Shown here piece after piece: positions 1 through 8,343 of a stretch of 52,008 bases of DNA (positions are counted from its first letter, which is position 1; each line of letters begins with the position of its first letter). The translations under genes were made by a program, and so were the position numbers. This DNA is from DATIHQ01 sp035480535 (lineage in GTDB: Bacteria > Chlamydiota > Chlamydiia > Chlamydiales > SM23-39). The DNA is taken from assembly GCA_035480535.1 (NCBI GenBank), contig DATIHQ010000024.1, positions 1-52,008 of the forward strand, written 5' to 3'. Under the pieces are notes generated by a model that worked only from the letters and a program-made list of their open reading frames with translations, searched no databases and had not been told where the DNA came from.

Positions 1-155
1 TTTTGGAAAAAGATCACTGTTGAAAGAGAGAGGGTGGCAGTGGCAAAGCGGGAAAGGGTGGCCATGAGAGTAAAGAATAGCCAGGCGAGTAAAATGAAGA
101 GAATTCCCAATTTCAGATGATAGAGAGGGGGATGTTCATGATGAGGTACGTCCAT
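1..155 (-). CDS. EamA/DMT-family transporter, N-terminal fragment
   Basis: Reading the minus strand from an ATG at 155 gives 51 codons without a stop before the window edge. The peptide begins MDVPHHEHPPLYHLKLGILF and continues into a hydrophobic helix and then a SRFAT...STVIFFQ stretch. A short polar N-terminus, a first membrane helix, and then a second segment ending in a FFQN/FFRF-like motif are typical of the drug/metabolite transporter (EamA) family of ten-helix inner-membrane carriers. An A-rich stretch (AAGAAA in sense) precedes the start. It is divergent from dnaE. The substrate cannot be inferred. The family call rests on a short fragment, so it could be another small membrane transporter. 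Confidence 0.6.
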   Translation of the reverse strand, partial: MDVPHHEHPPLYHLKLGILFILLAWLFFTLMATLSRFATATLSLSTVIFFQ

Positions 156-225
156 AAGTTTCTTTTTAGTAGGGAAAGAGTTTCCTCACAAACAAAAAAA
201 GGGTTTTTAGGTATACTTTAGGGCT

Positions 226-3200
226 ATGACTTGGATTCCACTCAACGTACATTCTCAGTATTCGATTCTCGATTCCACCGCTTCTGTCACTGCTTTGGCA
301 GAGAAAGCAAAAGCCTATAAAATTCCCGCTTTGGCTCTCACGGATGAGGGAAATTTATATGGAGCCATCGATTTCTATAAAGCTTGCAAGGCGGCTGGAG
401 TCAAACCGATTATCGGCTGCGAAATTTGGATGGCGCCTGGCTCGCGATTGGAGAAGAAGCGGGTTGTGGGGATTCCAAATGGGTTTCCCATTGTGCTGTT
501 GGCCAAAGATAAGAAAGGATTTCAAAATCTCTGCAAATTATCGTCGATCGGATTCTTAGAGGGGTTTTATTACAAGCCTCGCATTGATAAAGAGATCCTT
601 GCAGCCCACTTTGAGGGATTGATTTGCCTTTCGGGCGGAATTCATGGCCCGATGGGATATCAAATTTTGGAAGGGGAATCTTTGAGCGCAGAAGTAGAAT
701 GGTATCAGAAGCTATTTGGGGAAGATTTCTATTTTGAACTGCAGCGCCATCCATTGAATGAAGCTGATTTGGGAGAGGAGAGCTGGCTGATTCAAAAGAT
801 GCGCGAATATGTCGCAAATCAGCAAAAGGTCAACGTAAAGCTCATCGAGCTTTCGAAAGCAACTGGGATTCCCGTTGTTGCGACGAATGGCATCCACTAC
901 ATCGAACAGGATGATTGGCGCGCCCATGAGATTTTGCTCAATATCCAATCGGGAGAGCCTTGTGAAATTTGGGAAAGAGATTCTGCAGGCAATCCGAAAA
1001 ATAAAGCCCCGAATCCGAAACGGGAAACGACATCGTCGCATGAACTTTATTTCAAATCGCCTGAACAAATGAGCGCTCTTTTCGCAGATCTTCCTGAAGC
1101 GATTGAAGCGACGATGCAAATCGCAGAAAAATGCAAATGCGAGCTCGATTTCAAGACGAAGCATTATCCTGTTTTTATCCCTCCCGCTTTGGAAGGGAAA
1201 ACATATACAAAAGCGGAGCGATTAAAAGCAGCCGAACAGTTTTTGTACGAGCTCTGCGAAAAAGGCATTGCCACCCGCTACACTCCAGAGCGATTGAAGC
1301 CCGTGGCTTTGAAGTACCCAGCTCGCGATCCATTGCAGGTGGTGCACGATCGCTTTAAGTATGAATTTGAAATTCTCACCTCAAAGGGAATGTCCGATTA
1401 CATGCTGATCGTGTATGACTTCATCTCTTGGGCCAAACGGCGAAATATTCCGATGGGACCTGGAAGAGGCTCTGCCGCTGGATCGATCATTTCCTATCTC
1501 ATTGGAATCACGGACATTGAGCCGCTTCGTTTCCATCTCTTCTTTGAGCGATTCATCAATCCAGAGAGGATTTCTTATCCAGATATCGACGTGGACATCT
1601 GTATGGATAGGCGGCAAGAGGTCATCGACTATGTTGTTGCCAAGTATGGGAAAGAAAAAGTGGCGCAGATCATCACTTTTGGAACGATGAAAGCCAAAAT
1701 GGCGATCCGCGATGTGGGCCGCGTACTCAACGTTCCCCTTTCCAAAGTAAATGAGATTGCCGCGCTCGTCCCCGAAGATCCCACGATGACGTTGGAAAAG
1801 GCGTTTCAGATCGATCCGGAACTCACGCGTCTGATGCAAAGCGATGAAGAAGCGCGCAGCGTTTTGGAAATGGCGAAAAAAGCAGAAGGCTCGATCCGCA
1901 ACACGAGTACGCATGCGGCAGGTCTTATCATTTCCGCAAGTCCGATCACTGATCATATTCCCGTATGCATTGCAAAAGATTCAGAAATGGTCGTGACCCA
2001 ATATGCGATGAAGCCTGTTGAAAGCGTCGGTATGTTGAAAATCGACTTTTTGGGATTGAAGACATTGACCTCGATTCAAAAGTGTGTCGATGCGATTGCC
2101 GTGAATACGGGGAAGAAAATCGATTGGGGCAACTTGCCTCTTGATGATCAGGCGACCTTCGATTTGTTGAATCAAAGAAAATCGCTTGGTGTCTTCCAGC
2201 TCGAGTCGGGAGGGATGCAAGATTTAGCGAAGCAGCTCCATATCGATACGTTTGAAGAGATCATCGCTGTCAATGCGCTTTATCGCCCAGGCCCGATGGA
2301 TATGATTCCCTCCTTCATCAACCGCAAACATGGCAGAGAGACGATTGAAATCGATCATCCGCTCATGAAAGATATCTTAGCTGAGACTTATGGCGTGATG
2401 GTCTATCAAGAGCAGGTGATGCAAATTGCAAGCACTCTCGCAGGCTACACGCTGGGAGAAGGGGATGTGCTTCGCCGTGCGATGGGGAAAAAAGACAAAG
2501 AGGAAATGGCGCGGCAGCGAGAGAAATTTTTAGGCGGCTGTCAGAAGAAAAACATCGATGAAGAGACCGCGGGCCGCATCTTCGATAAAATTGAGAAATT
2601 TGCCTCATATGGCTTCAATAAGTCCCATGCCGCGGCCTACGCCTATCTCTCCTATGCTACCGCTTATTTTAAGGCCAATTATCCGGGCGAATGGATGGCG
2701 GCTCTCATGACTTGCGATCGGGACGATATCTCGAAGCTCGCCAAATTCATCGGCGAGGCAAAGGCGCTTCATCTCGCCGTGCTTCCTCCCGATGTGAATC
2801 AAGCGGGAAGCGAATTTAGCGCGACAAAAGAGGGCATTCGCTTTGCCATGTCGGGCATTAAAGGAGTTGGCGGGGGAATTGTCGAACTGGCGATCGAAGA
2901 GCGAAGCCGCAGCGGGCCTTATTTGAGCCTCTATGATTTTATTCAGCGCATCGATAAGACGCGCGTGGGGAAAAAACAGATAGAGATCCTCATCGACGCA
3001 GGATGCTTTGATTTTACTGGCTGGACGCGCGATGCGATGCGGGAAAGCGTGGAGGCGATGTATGAAGAAGCGTCTCGAGACCAAAAAGAAGCCTCATTGG
3101 GCGTCCTCAATCTCTTTTCTTTGATTGATGAATCTGAAAAACCATTTACCACTCCTCCGCCTGTTCTTAAGAAGTCGACCCCTTTGCAGCTCTTTCAGCG

Positions 3201-3927
3201 GGAAAAGGAATTGCTTGGTTTTTATCTGACAGGCCATCCAATGGATGGATATAAGAAAATTTTGGGACGGCTTTCTTGCGTTCCGCTCCAAGAAGTGGAA
3301 ACCCTCCCTGATGGGACCCTCTTCCGCGCCGCTTTTGTGATCGAAACTGTAGCTACGAAAGTTTCCAGCAAGAGCCAGAAAAAATTTGCGATCCTCCTCA
3401 TTGGCGATGGAATGGAGCGCTTCGAGCTCCCCATTTGGTCCGAAATGTATGAAGAGAAGGGAGCGCTACTCAGGGAAAATCAACTTCTTTTTGGCATTTT
3501 GCAGATTGAGCGGAAAGAAGGGTCGGTTCAGCTTTCTTGCCGCTATCTGGACGACCTCACGGCAGTGGATGAGGCGAGAATGAAGCTTTGCGATGATCTT
3601 TACGACAAGCTAAGAGCCCAATCGAAGGCCCCTGAACCTAAATGGAAAAGTAAAGAAAAGGGAGGCGCCGTGACCTCTGAAAAAGAAGAGATTGTTAAAA
3701 TAAAACTTCGCCTAGATGCAAATCAGACCCGTCATAGCCATATCCTCTTGCTGAAAGAGCTCTTTCGCAGCCATCCGGGCAAATCGACCCTGGATCTTCA
3801 TTTCCACGCGGCAGATCGGCGCATAGGGGTCGTTTCTATCGACTCCCAGTGGGGAGTAAAAGTGGATCGGCCCTTTCAGGAAAAGTTAAAAAAACTTGTT
3901 GAAGGAATAGGCGGGTTGACAGAATGA
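226..3927 (+). CDS. dnaE: DNA polymerase III subunit alpha
   Basis: This is the replicative DNA polymerase catalytic subunit, 1233 aa, the usual length for bacterial DnaE1. An N-terminal PHP domain starts at once (HSQYSIL..., then ALTDEGNLYGA). The palm domain carries GPGRGSAAGS near residues 411-420 and the catalytic acidic motif PDIDVD near residues 452-457. Helix-hairpin-helix and OB-type regions follow toward the C-terminus. The start is supported because chlamydial DnaE proteins begin with the same MTW(I/V)PL...HSQYSILDS pattern. A TATACT box at 212-217 lies so close to the ATG that the transcript may have almost no leader. The gene opens the chlamydial CT545-CT551-like block. Confidence 0.97.
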   Translation: MTWIPLNVHSQYSILDSTASVTALAEKAKAYKIPALALTDEGNLYGAIDFYKACKAAGVKPIIGCEIWMAPGSRLEKKRVVGIPNGFPIVLLAKDKKGFQNLCKLSSIGFLEGFYYKPRIDKEILAAHFEGLICLSGGIHGPMGYQILEGESLSAEVEWYQKLFGEDFYFELQRHPLNEADLGEESWLIQKMREYVANQQKVNVKLIELSKATGIPVVATNGIHYIEQDDWRAHEILLNIQSGEPCEIWERDSAGNPKNKAPNPKRETTSSHELYFKSPEQMSALFADLPEAIEATMQIAEKCKCELDFKTKHYPVFIPPALEGKTYTKAERLKAAEQFLYELCEKGIATRYTPERLKPVALKYPARDPLQVVHDRFKYEFEILTSKGMSDYMLIVYDFISWAKRRNIPMGPGRGSAAGSIISYLIGITDIEPLRFHLFFERFINPERISYPDIDVDICMDRRQEVIDYVVAKYGKEKVAQIITFGTMKAKMAIRDVGRVLNVPLSKVNEIAALVPEDPTMTLEKAFQIDPELTRLMQSDEEARSVLEMAKKAEGSIRNTSTHAAGLIISASPITDHIPVCIAKDSEMVVTQYAMKPVESVGMLKIDFLGLKTLTSIQKCVDAIAVNTGKKIDWGNLPLDDQATFDLLNQRKSLGVFQLESGGMQDLAKQLHIDTFEEIIAVNALYRPGPMDMIPSFINRKHGRETIEIDHPLMKDILAETYGVMVYQEQVMQIASTLAGYTLGEGDVLRRAMGKKDKEEMARQREKFLGGCQKKNIDEETAGRIFDKIEKFASYGFNKSHAAAYAYLSYATAYFKANYPGEWMAALMTCDRDDISKLAKFIGEAKALHLAVLPPDVNQAGSEFSATKEGIRFAMSGIKGVGGGIVELAIEERSRSGPYLSLYDFIQRIDKTRVGKKQIEILIDAGCFDFTGWTRDAMRESVEAMYEEASRDQKEASLGVLNLFSLIDESEKPFTTPPPVLKKSTPLQLFQREKELLGFYLTGHPMDGYKKILGRLSCVPLQEVETLPDGTLFRAAFVIETVATKVSSKSQKKFAILLIGDGMERFELPIWSEMYEEKGALLRENQLLFGILQIERKEGSVQLSCRYLDDLTAVDEARMKLCDDLYDKLRAQSKAPEPKWKSKEKGGAVTSEKEEIVKIKLRLDANQTRHSHILLLKELFRSHPGKSTLDLHFHAADRRIGVVSIDSQWGVKVDRPFQEKLKKLVEGIGGLTE

Positions 3928-3956
3928 GAGAGATCGCCTACCCTTGATGGTGTTTT

Positions 3957-4889
3957 ATGATAAAAAAGGCCATCTGTCTATTTCTTGCTTCTCTCTCCTC
4001 ATTGGGGGCGCTCGAAGAAAACGAGCTAGTTTGGGACACCCCGCAAGGGTTTTCTGTGCAGGAGTACAATAGCGCATTGCAAGATGCGATTGCAGCCCAA
4101 GATTGGTGGACTGTTGTCGATTACGCGGAGATGATCTCTTATAATTTTCCCACCTCTCCATTTGCTCAAGATGCTTCTTTCGTGATCGGCGAGGCTTATT
4201 ATGGCTTGGGGCAACTCGAATATTCGAATGAGGCATTTAGTGCCTATTTGAACTACCCATCGCCCAAACGCTTTGAAGATGCAATCGAATATAAATTCAT
4301 GATCGCAGAGCAATTTGCAAATGGAGCGAAGAAGCGGCTCTTTGGCTCTCATAAATTGCCCGCATGGCTTTCAGCAAAAGAAGATGCTCTAAAAATTTAC
4401 GATGAAGTGATCGCCGCCCTGCCTCACTCAGAAATGAGCGCCCGATCGATGTTGAGCAAAGCGAAAATTCAAGTTGAGTTTGAAGATTATAAACCGGGGT
4501 TGGAAACGCTTGATCTTCTGATTCGGCGATTCCCGAAAAATGATTTGGCGGCTGAGGCTTTTCTAGAGAAAAACCGCATTTATCTCTTGCAATGCCAAGC
4601 CCAAAATCTCGATCCAGATCGGCTCGATCTCGCCGATGTGAATTTGCGCAAGTTTCGCCTCGCCTTTCCCCGAGAGCCTCGCTTGGTTGAAGCGGAAAAA
4701 ATCTTGGCGCAAATGCAAGAAATCTTTGCTCAAAACCTCCTCGACACCGGTTATTTTTTTGAGAAGACTAAAAAAATTCCCGCTTCCATTATCTACTATA
4801 CCAAAGTGATCGCCAACTATCCAAACACAGAGGCGGCCATTGCAGCTCGTCAAAAACTTGAAGCTTTACAAGCTGCTGGCAAGTTTTAG
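3957..4889 (+). CDS. Exported TPR protein, BamD-like outer-membrane assembly factor (CT546-like)
   Basis: A 310-aa protein with a Sec signal peptide of about 18 residues (Lys-Lys, hydrophobic core, then SLGALEEN). It is followed by several tetratricopeptide-like helical repeats, such as the segments around ISYNFPTSPFAQDASFVIGE and IRRFPKNDLAAEAFLEK. The pattern of pairs ending in 'FP.S..A..A' is typical of the BamD/YfiO family, which helps insert beta-barrel proteins into the outer membrane. There is no lipobox cysteine, unlike classical BamD, so a soluble periplasmic form is expected if the start is correct. The gene sits 29 bases after dnaE and overlaps the next gene by 50 bases, which suggests co-expression with the LptE-like protein. 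By position it matches the predicted outer-membrane protein CT546. Confidence 0.75.
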   Translation: MIKKAICLFLASLSSLGALEENELVWDTPQGFSVQEYNSALQDAIAAQDWWTVVDYAEMISYNFPTSPFAQDASFVIGEAYYGLGQLEYSNEAFSAYLNYPSPKRFEDAIEYKFMIAEQFANGAKKRLFGSHKLPAWLSAKEDALKIYDEVIAALPHSEMSARSMLSKAKIQVEFEDYKPGLETLDLLIRRFPKNDLAAEAFLEKNRIYLLQCQAQNLDPDRLDLADVNLRKFRLAFPREPRLVEAEKILAQMQEIFAQNLLDTGYFFEKTKKIPASIIYYTKVIANYPNTEAAIAARQKLEALQAAGKF

Positions 4890-5451
4890 TTATCTCATTT
4901 TTCTTGCGGGATGCGGCTATCGCTGGCAGCCCGAATATCCCTGTAGCGAAAGACCCACGATTACAGTTCCCTTTGTGCGTGGAGATGAAGATGGCTCTTT
5001 GACAAATGAGATCATCCGCGCGCTCAGCACATCGGGTTTAGCCGATGTGCGCCACTCAGGAGGGGATTATCGCCTCCAAGTAACGATGAAAGATTCTCAA
5101 TTTGAGACAATCGGCTATCGGAGAGACCGCCAAAAAATCACCGGAGAAATTAAAAAAAATCTCCTCGCATGTGAAGGAAGGAAAACGTTGAATATTGAGG
5201 CCATCTTGTTTCAGGGAGAACAAATAGCTTATGGGCCTTATCAAATTTCAGCTCAAGCCGATTATGATTATGTGGATGGGGATTCCTTGCAGGATTTAAC
5301 ATTTATCAGCGCTACGGGAGTTTTCACAACGGTATTGCCTTTTTCTTTAGGACAGCTCGAATCGAATGAAACGGCGCAAGAGGCAGCAACCCGGCCTATC
5401 TACGCAAAGATTGCTCAAAAAATAGTCGACGCCCTATCTTCTGAATGGTGA
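4840..5451 (+). CDS. LptE-like lipopolysaccharide-assembly lipoprotein
   Basis: A 203-aa predicted lipoprotein: basic N-terminus, hydrophobic core, lipobox LAGC with Cys at residue 25, then GYRWQPEY. The G-Y-x-(F/W) after the lipid cysteine, the 'TITVPFVRGDEDGSLTNEI' segment and repeats of strand-forming sequence fit the LptE family, the plug lipoprotein of the LptD outer-membrane LPS translocon. The start is a TTG at 4840. It is chosen because AGAGG at 4829-4833 lies six bases upstream and no ATG precedes the signal sequence. The gene begins inside the TPR gene and overlaps the kinase gene by 7 bases, so the three are probably one transcript. The family call is by motif and context, not by alignment. 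Confidence 0.7.
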   Translation: MQLVKNLKLYKLLASFSYLIFLAGCGYRWQPEYPCSERPTITVPFVRGDEDGSLTNEIIRALSTSGLADVRHSGGDYRLQVTMKDSQFETIGYRRDRQKITGEIKKNLLACEGRKTLNIEAILFQGEQIAYGPYQISAQADYDYVDGDSLQDLTFISATGVFTTVLPFSLGQLESNETAQEAATRPIYAKIAQKIVDALSSEW

Positions 5452-5864
5452 TAAAGAAAACCTTCTCTGCAAAACTCGATCAACTTCATTCCATGCTCCA
5501 TTGGATTCAGAATCAACTGGTTCCGATGCAGTATGATCAGGCAATCTTGAGCAAAATCGAATTAGCCTCTGAAGAGGCTCTCGTCAATATCATTCACCAC
5601 GCATACAAAGACCGTTCGGGAAAAATTGAAATCGAAGTAAATTCCTTTCCTGGGAAAAGGGTAGAAATCTCGATCCGCGATCAAGGTCCTCCGTTCAATC
5701 CTTTAGAATATTCTTCAAAAATAGACCTAAATGCCTCTCTCGAAGATCGGGAAGAAGGGGGACTGGGAATTTTTTTCCTACTCAAATGTATGGATGAAGT
5801 ACGTTACGAGAGAGAAAAAGGATCTAACGTCCTGATTCTTATCCATTCTTCTCAAACAAAGTAA
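5445..5864 (+). CDS. rsbW: RsbW-type anti-sigma factor / serine kinase (HATPase_c_2)
   Basis: A compact 139-aa GHKL ATPase. The N box is visible as E(LA)SEEALVNIIHHAY near residues 40-54, the G1 box as RDQGPPFNP near 79-87, and the G2 box as GGLGIFFLLKCMDEV near 105-119. These are typical of RsbW/SpoIIAB kinases, which hold a sigma factor and release it when bound by an unphosphorylated RsbV antagonist. Chlamydiae carry such a gene at the same location (CT549). No RsbV partner or phosphatase is seen in this window. The coding region overlaps the end of the lptE-like gene by 7 bases and converges with the next gene, overlapping its 3' end by 26 bases. Confidence 0.88.
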   Translation: MVIKKTFSAKLDQLHSMLHWIQNQLVPMQYDQAILSKIELASEEALVNIIHHAYKDRSGKIEIEVNSFPGKRVEISIRDQGPPFNPLEYSSKIDLNASLEDREEGGLGIFFLLKCMDEVRYEREKGSNVLILIHSSQTK

Positions 5865-6270
5865 GAGTTGCCTGGGTTTCCAGCATATCCACGAGATAAT
5901 GTTGTAGAACCTTAAGGACATAACGGGGGGTATTATAGACGCCTCGAGTCATGAAGACGACCTCTAGATGCGCCTTTTCTGGATGATTCAGAGCGATCAG
6001 CACATAGGTCAGGGGTTGATCCGTTTCCATTTTTGGAATGATCCAGATGATGAACTGCTCATTGAAAAGAGTCACTTTCTCCACACTTTCAATCACATGG
6101 AAATATTGAGTTAGGTCATCGGGATCTGATTTATCATCATGAAGGACGCTCAGTAAACCTTCATCGTAGAGGAATTTAAGATCAATAAGAGAGATTCCAT
6201 CATGGGCCCACAGCGGGAGATTGCCCATGAATTCTTTATAAGCCTCTTCGATTTGCGCTGGGTTGAGCAT
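5839..6270 (-). CDS. Conserved chlamydial protein of unknown function (CT550-like position)
   Basis: A 143-aa soluble, acidic protein with no signal peptide or membrane helix. It begins MLNPAQIEEAYKEFMGNLP and ends in ETQATLTLFEKNG. A strong ribosome binding site (GGGAGGAAGAG in the sense direction) lies directly before the ATG at 6270, and a TTGACA -35 box lies further upstream, so the gene is probably real and expressed. It is convergent with the rsbW-like gene and its position matches CT550 of C. trachomatis. I recognise no catalytic motif. The alternation of short strands and helices resembles small chaperone-like folds, but that is only an impression. Confidence 0.75.
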   Translation of the reverse strand: MLNPAQIEEAYKEFMGNLPLWAHDGISLIDLKFLYDEGLLSVLHDDKSDPDDLTQYFHVIESVEKVTLFNEQFIIWIIPKMETDQPLTYVLIALNHPEKAHLEVVFMTRGVYNTPRYVLKVLQHYLVDMLETQATLTLFEKNG

Positions 6271-6301
6271 CTCTTCCTCCCGTGAATCACACCGTTCCCT
6301 C

Positions 6302-6330
6302 AGATTAGATCATTTTTGAGGACTTGTCAA
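6302..6330 (-). promoter_or_regulatory. Predicted sigma66-type promoter of the CT550-like gene
   Basis: In the sense direction (minus strand) a perfect -35 box TTGACA (6330-6325) is followed by a 17-base spacer and TAATCT (6307-6302). The -10 box is weak; an alternative TCTAAT gives a 15-base spacer. The transcript would start about 25 bases before the ATG at 6270. Confidence 0.45.
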
Positions 6331-6354
6331 GTATGGATTTTGCCCCCCTTTTTA

Positions 6355-6383
6355 TTGACTGGGGAAAATGAGTTCGGTAAGAT
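6355..6383 (+). promoter_or_regulatory. Predicted sigma66-type promoter of dacF
   Basis: TTGACT at 6355-6360, a spacer of exactly 17 bases, then TAAGAT at 6378-6383. The predicted transcript starts around 6390. This removes upstream in-frame ATGs from the message and points to the ATG at 6403 as the real start of dacF, with a very short leader. It is divergent from, and about 25 bases away from, the promoter of the CT550-like gene. Confidence 0.6.
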
Positions 6384-6402
6384 GGTCTTTTTTTCTGGAA
6401 GT

Positions 6403-7575
6403 ATGCGTTTCTTTTTGATTTTGATTTTGATTGCGATATCCCTGCATGCAAAGCCTTTAAATGTTTCAGTGACTGCGCATTCCGCAATTGTCATGAACGC
6501 AGATACGGGGGCGATTCTTTTTGAGAAACAGGCTTATGTCCCCGCCTATCCTGCGAGTATCACAAAGATCGCCACAGCTCTCTATATTTTAGATCAGAAA
6601 AAACCTCTCATGAACCAGATGGTGACTGTTTCGGGAGAAGCTTTGAAAATGAAGAATCCTAAGAATCTAAAAGAGGCTCCTTCCTATTGGCAGGAATCTG
6701 ACGGCAGTAGCATGAGGATCTTAAAAGGGGAAGTGCTTTCGGTAGAAGCTCTTCTTCATGGATTGATGCTGGTCTCGGGAAATGATGCGGCAAATGCCCT
6801 AGCTGTATTTTTATCTGGGTCAGTCCCAGCCTTTCTCGAAGAAATGAATGCTTATATAAGAAATCTGGGATGTAAAAATACCCAGTTTTCCAATCCTCAC
6901 GGCCTTCATCATCCAGAGCATTTTACTACTGCTTACGATATCTGCCTCATCACGAAAAAGGCCCTTCAAATTCCTAAATTTAGAGAGATTGTTTCAAAAG
7001 AGACTTACCTTAAGCCGAAAACGAATAAGCAGCCTCAAGGAGAAATTGAGAATTTTAATTCCTTAATCAAGCCGGGGCGCCATTATTATTCAAAAGCGAT
7101 TGGAGTGAAAACCGGATTTCACTCCGCAGCAAAAAGTACTTTGGTGGCTGCTGCAGAGCATGAGGGGCGCACATTAATTGCAGTTCTTTTAGGATGTGAG
7201 AAGAAAGCCTCGCGATACGTAGAGGCGACCCGTCTTTTTGAGGCAGCTTTTGCCGAGCAAAAAGAAAAGCGGCGCTTATTGGGACCTGAAAATATTTTTA
7301 CGCAAGAAGTTCCTGGATCCAAAACTCTCCTTCACGCAGCCCTGACAAAAGAGCTCGCCATTGAGTTTTTCCCAGCGGAAGAACCTGAATGTAAAGCGGC
7401 TTTACATTGGAATTTCCCTCCTCTGCCCATTCGCAAAGGGCAAAAAGTGGGCGAAATCAGAGTTCTCGATGCAGAGCAAAGGCTCTTGCAGAAAGGAGAT
7501 TTGATCGCTCTGCAAGAAATCAAAGGGTCTTTCCTCTTAACTCTAAGAGAAATGTTCGTCAAGTTTTTCGAATAG
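6403..7575 (+). CDS. dacF: D-alanyl-D-alanine carboxypeptidase (penicillin-binding protein, S11 family)
   Basis: A 390-aa periplasmic DD-carboxypeptidase that trims stem peptides of peptidoglycan. A signal peptide (RFFLILILIAISLHA) leads into the S11 domain. All three active-site motifs are present: SxxK as SITK (Ser52, Lys55), SGN at 125-127 and KTG at 236-238. The C-terminal beta domain follows, ending in a hydrophobic/basic tail that may bind the membrane. The open frame extends upstream to 6316, but the predicted promoter at 6355-6383 makes 6403 the likely start. It corresponds to CT551. The 3' end overlaps the convergent rsmA by 33 bases. Confidence 0.93.
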   Translation: MRFFLILILIAISLHAKPLNVSVTAHSAIVMNADTGAILFEKQAYVPAYPASITKIATALYILDQKKPLMNQMVTVSGEALKMKNPKNLKEAPSYWQESDGSSMRILKGEVLSVEALLHGLMLVSGNDAANALAVFLSGSVPAFLEEMNAYIRNLGCKNTQFSNPHGLHHPEHFTTAYDICLITKKALQIPKFREIVSKETYLKPKTNKQPQGEIENFNSLIKPGRHYYSKAIGVKTGFHSAAKSTLVAAAEHEGRTLIAVLLGCEKKASRYVEATRLFEAAFAEQKEKRRLLGPENIFTQEVPGSKTLLHAALTKELAIEFFPAEEPECKAALHWNFPPLPIRKGQKVGEIRVLDAEQRLLQKGDLIALQEIKGSFLLTLREMFVKFFE

Positions 7576-8343
7576 TTCCAGCCATTTTTCTAAAGGAAGA
7601 TTTTCTGGGCGGGCGCCCTCGTTGACGCCGATGGCTGAGAGGGTTTCCTTTTTGATGCCAAGAGAAGTGGTGACCATCTTTCTTCTTTGCTGAAAGGCCT
7701 TTTTTACTAAAGAGAAAAAGGCTGTAGCGTCGACAGGGGGTGGGGGTTGGAAATCAAACCGGATCACGGAAGAATCTACTTTGGGACGGGGGTAGAAACA
7801 GCTGGCGGGAACTGAAATCAGGCGGCGAATCCGAGTATAGAACTGAATAAAAACAGTGAGAGGGCTGTAATCTTTGCATCCGCAAGAAGCAACGATTCTC
7901 TCTCCTACCTCTTTTTGGACCATGAGGGTCATAGATGAGAAGAGTTTTGAAGCTTGGCAGATCTTACCCAAGATCGGCGCTGTGATATGATAGGGAAGAT
8001 TGGCGACGACTTTTAAAGGTGAGCGCAAATGTTCGAGAGGAAACTTGAGGAAATCGGCTTCTACGACCCGGAGTCGCTGATCGGAAGTTTGAAGGCGGAT
8101 CAGCTCTCGTGCGAATGTCCGATCCATTTCTATGGCCAATACATGGGCGCCCGCTGAAAGAAGCTCTGCTGTTAAGGCTCCAGGCCCAGGTCCAATTTCC
8201 AAAACTGTGTCTCCTGGACGAATTTCCGCCATGTCGACAATTTTTCGGACAATATTTGGATCGATCAAAAAATTCTGTGAAAGGCTCTTCTTGGGACGAG
8301 CCCCGATTCTTTCTAGAAAAGGAATTAATTCAGATAAGATCAT
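7543..8343 (-). CDS. rsmA: 16S rRNA (adenine(1518)-N6/adenine(1519)-N6)-dimethyltransferase
   Basis: KsgA/RsmA dimethylates two adjacent adenines near the 3' end of 16S rRNA during 30S maturation. The 266-aa protein shows the N-terminal K(S)LSQNFLID motif, the SAM-binding motif VLEIGPGPGALT near residues 47-58, an acidic motif (IEMDRT), and the catalytic NLPY motif at about 114-117. Its ATG overlaps the stop of the preceding SurA-like gene by four bases (ATGA at 8340-8343), so the two are translated in tandem. The same pairing (CT354/CT355) occurs in C. trachomatis. Confidence 0.95.
   Translation of the reverse strand: MILSELIPFLERIGARPKKSLSQNFLIDPNIVRKIVDMAEIRPGDTVLEIGPGPGALTAELLSAGAHVLAIEMDRTFARELIRLQTSDQRLRVVEADFLKFPLEHLRSPLKVVANLPYHITAPILGKICQASKLFSSMTLMVQKEVGERIVASCGCKDYSPLTVFIQFYTRIRRLISVPASCFYPRPKVDSSVIRFDFQPPPPVDATAFFSLVKKAFQQRRKMVTTSLGIKKETLSAIGVNEGARPENLPLEKWLELFEKLDEHFS

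Noticed and set aside
1381..1956. A 191-codon minus-strand frame inside dnaE
   Set aside because: It is the antisense shadow of a conserved polymerase domain, with no ribosome binding site.
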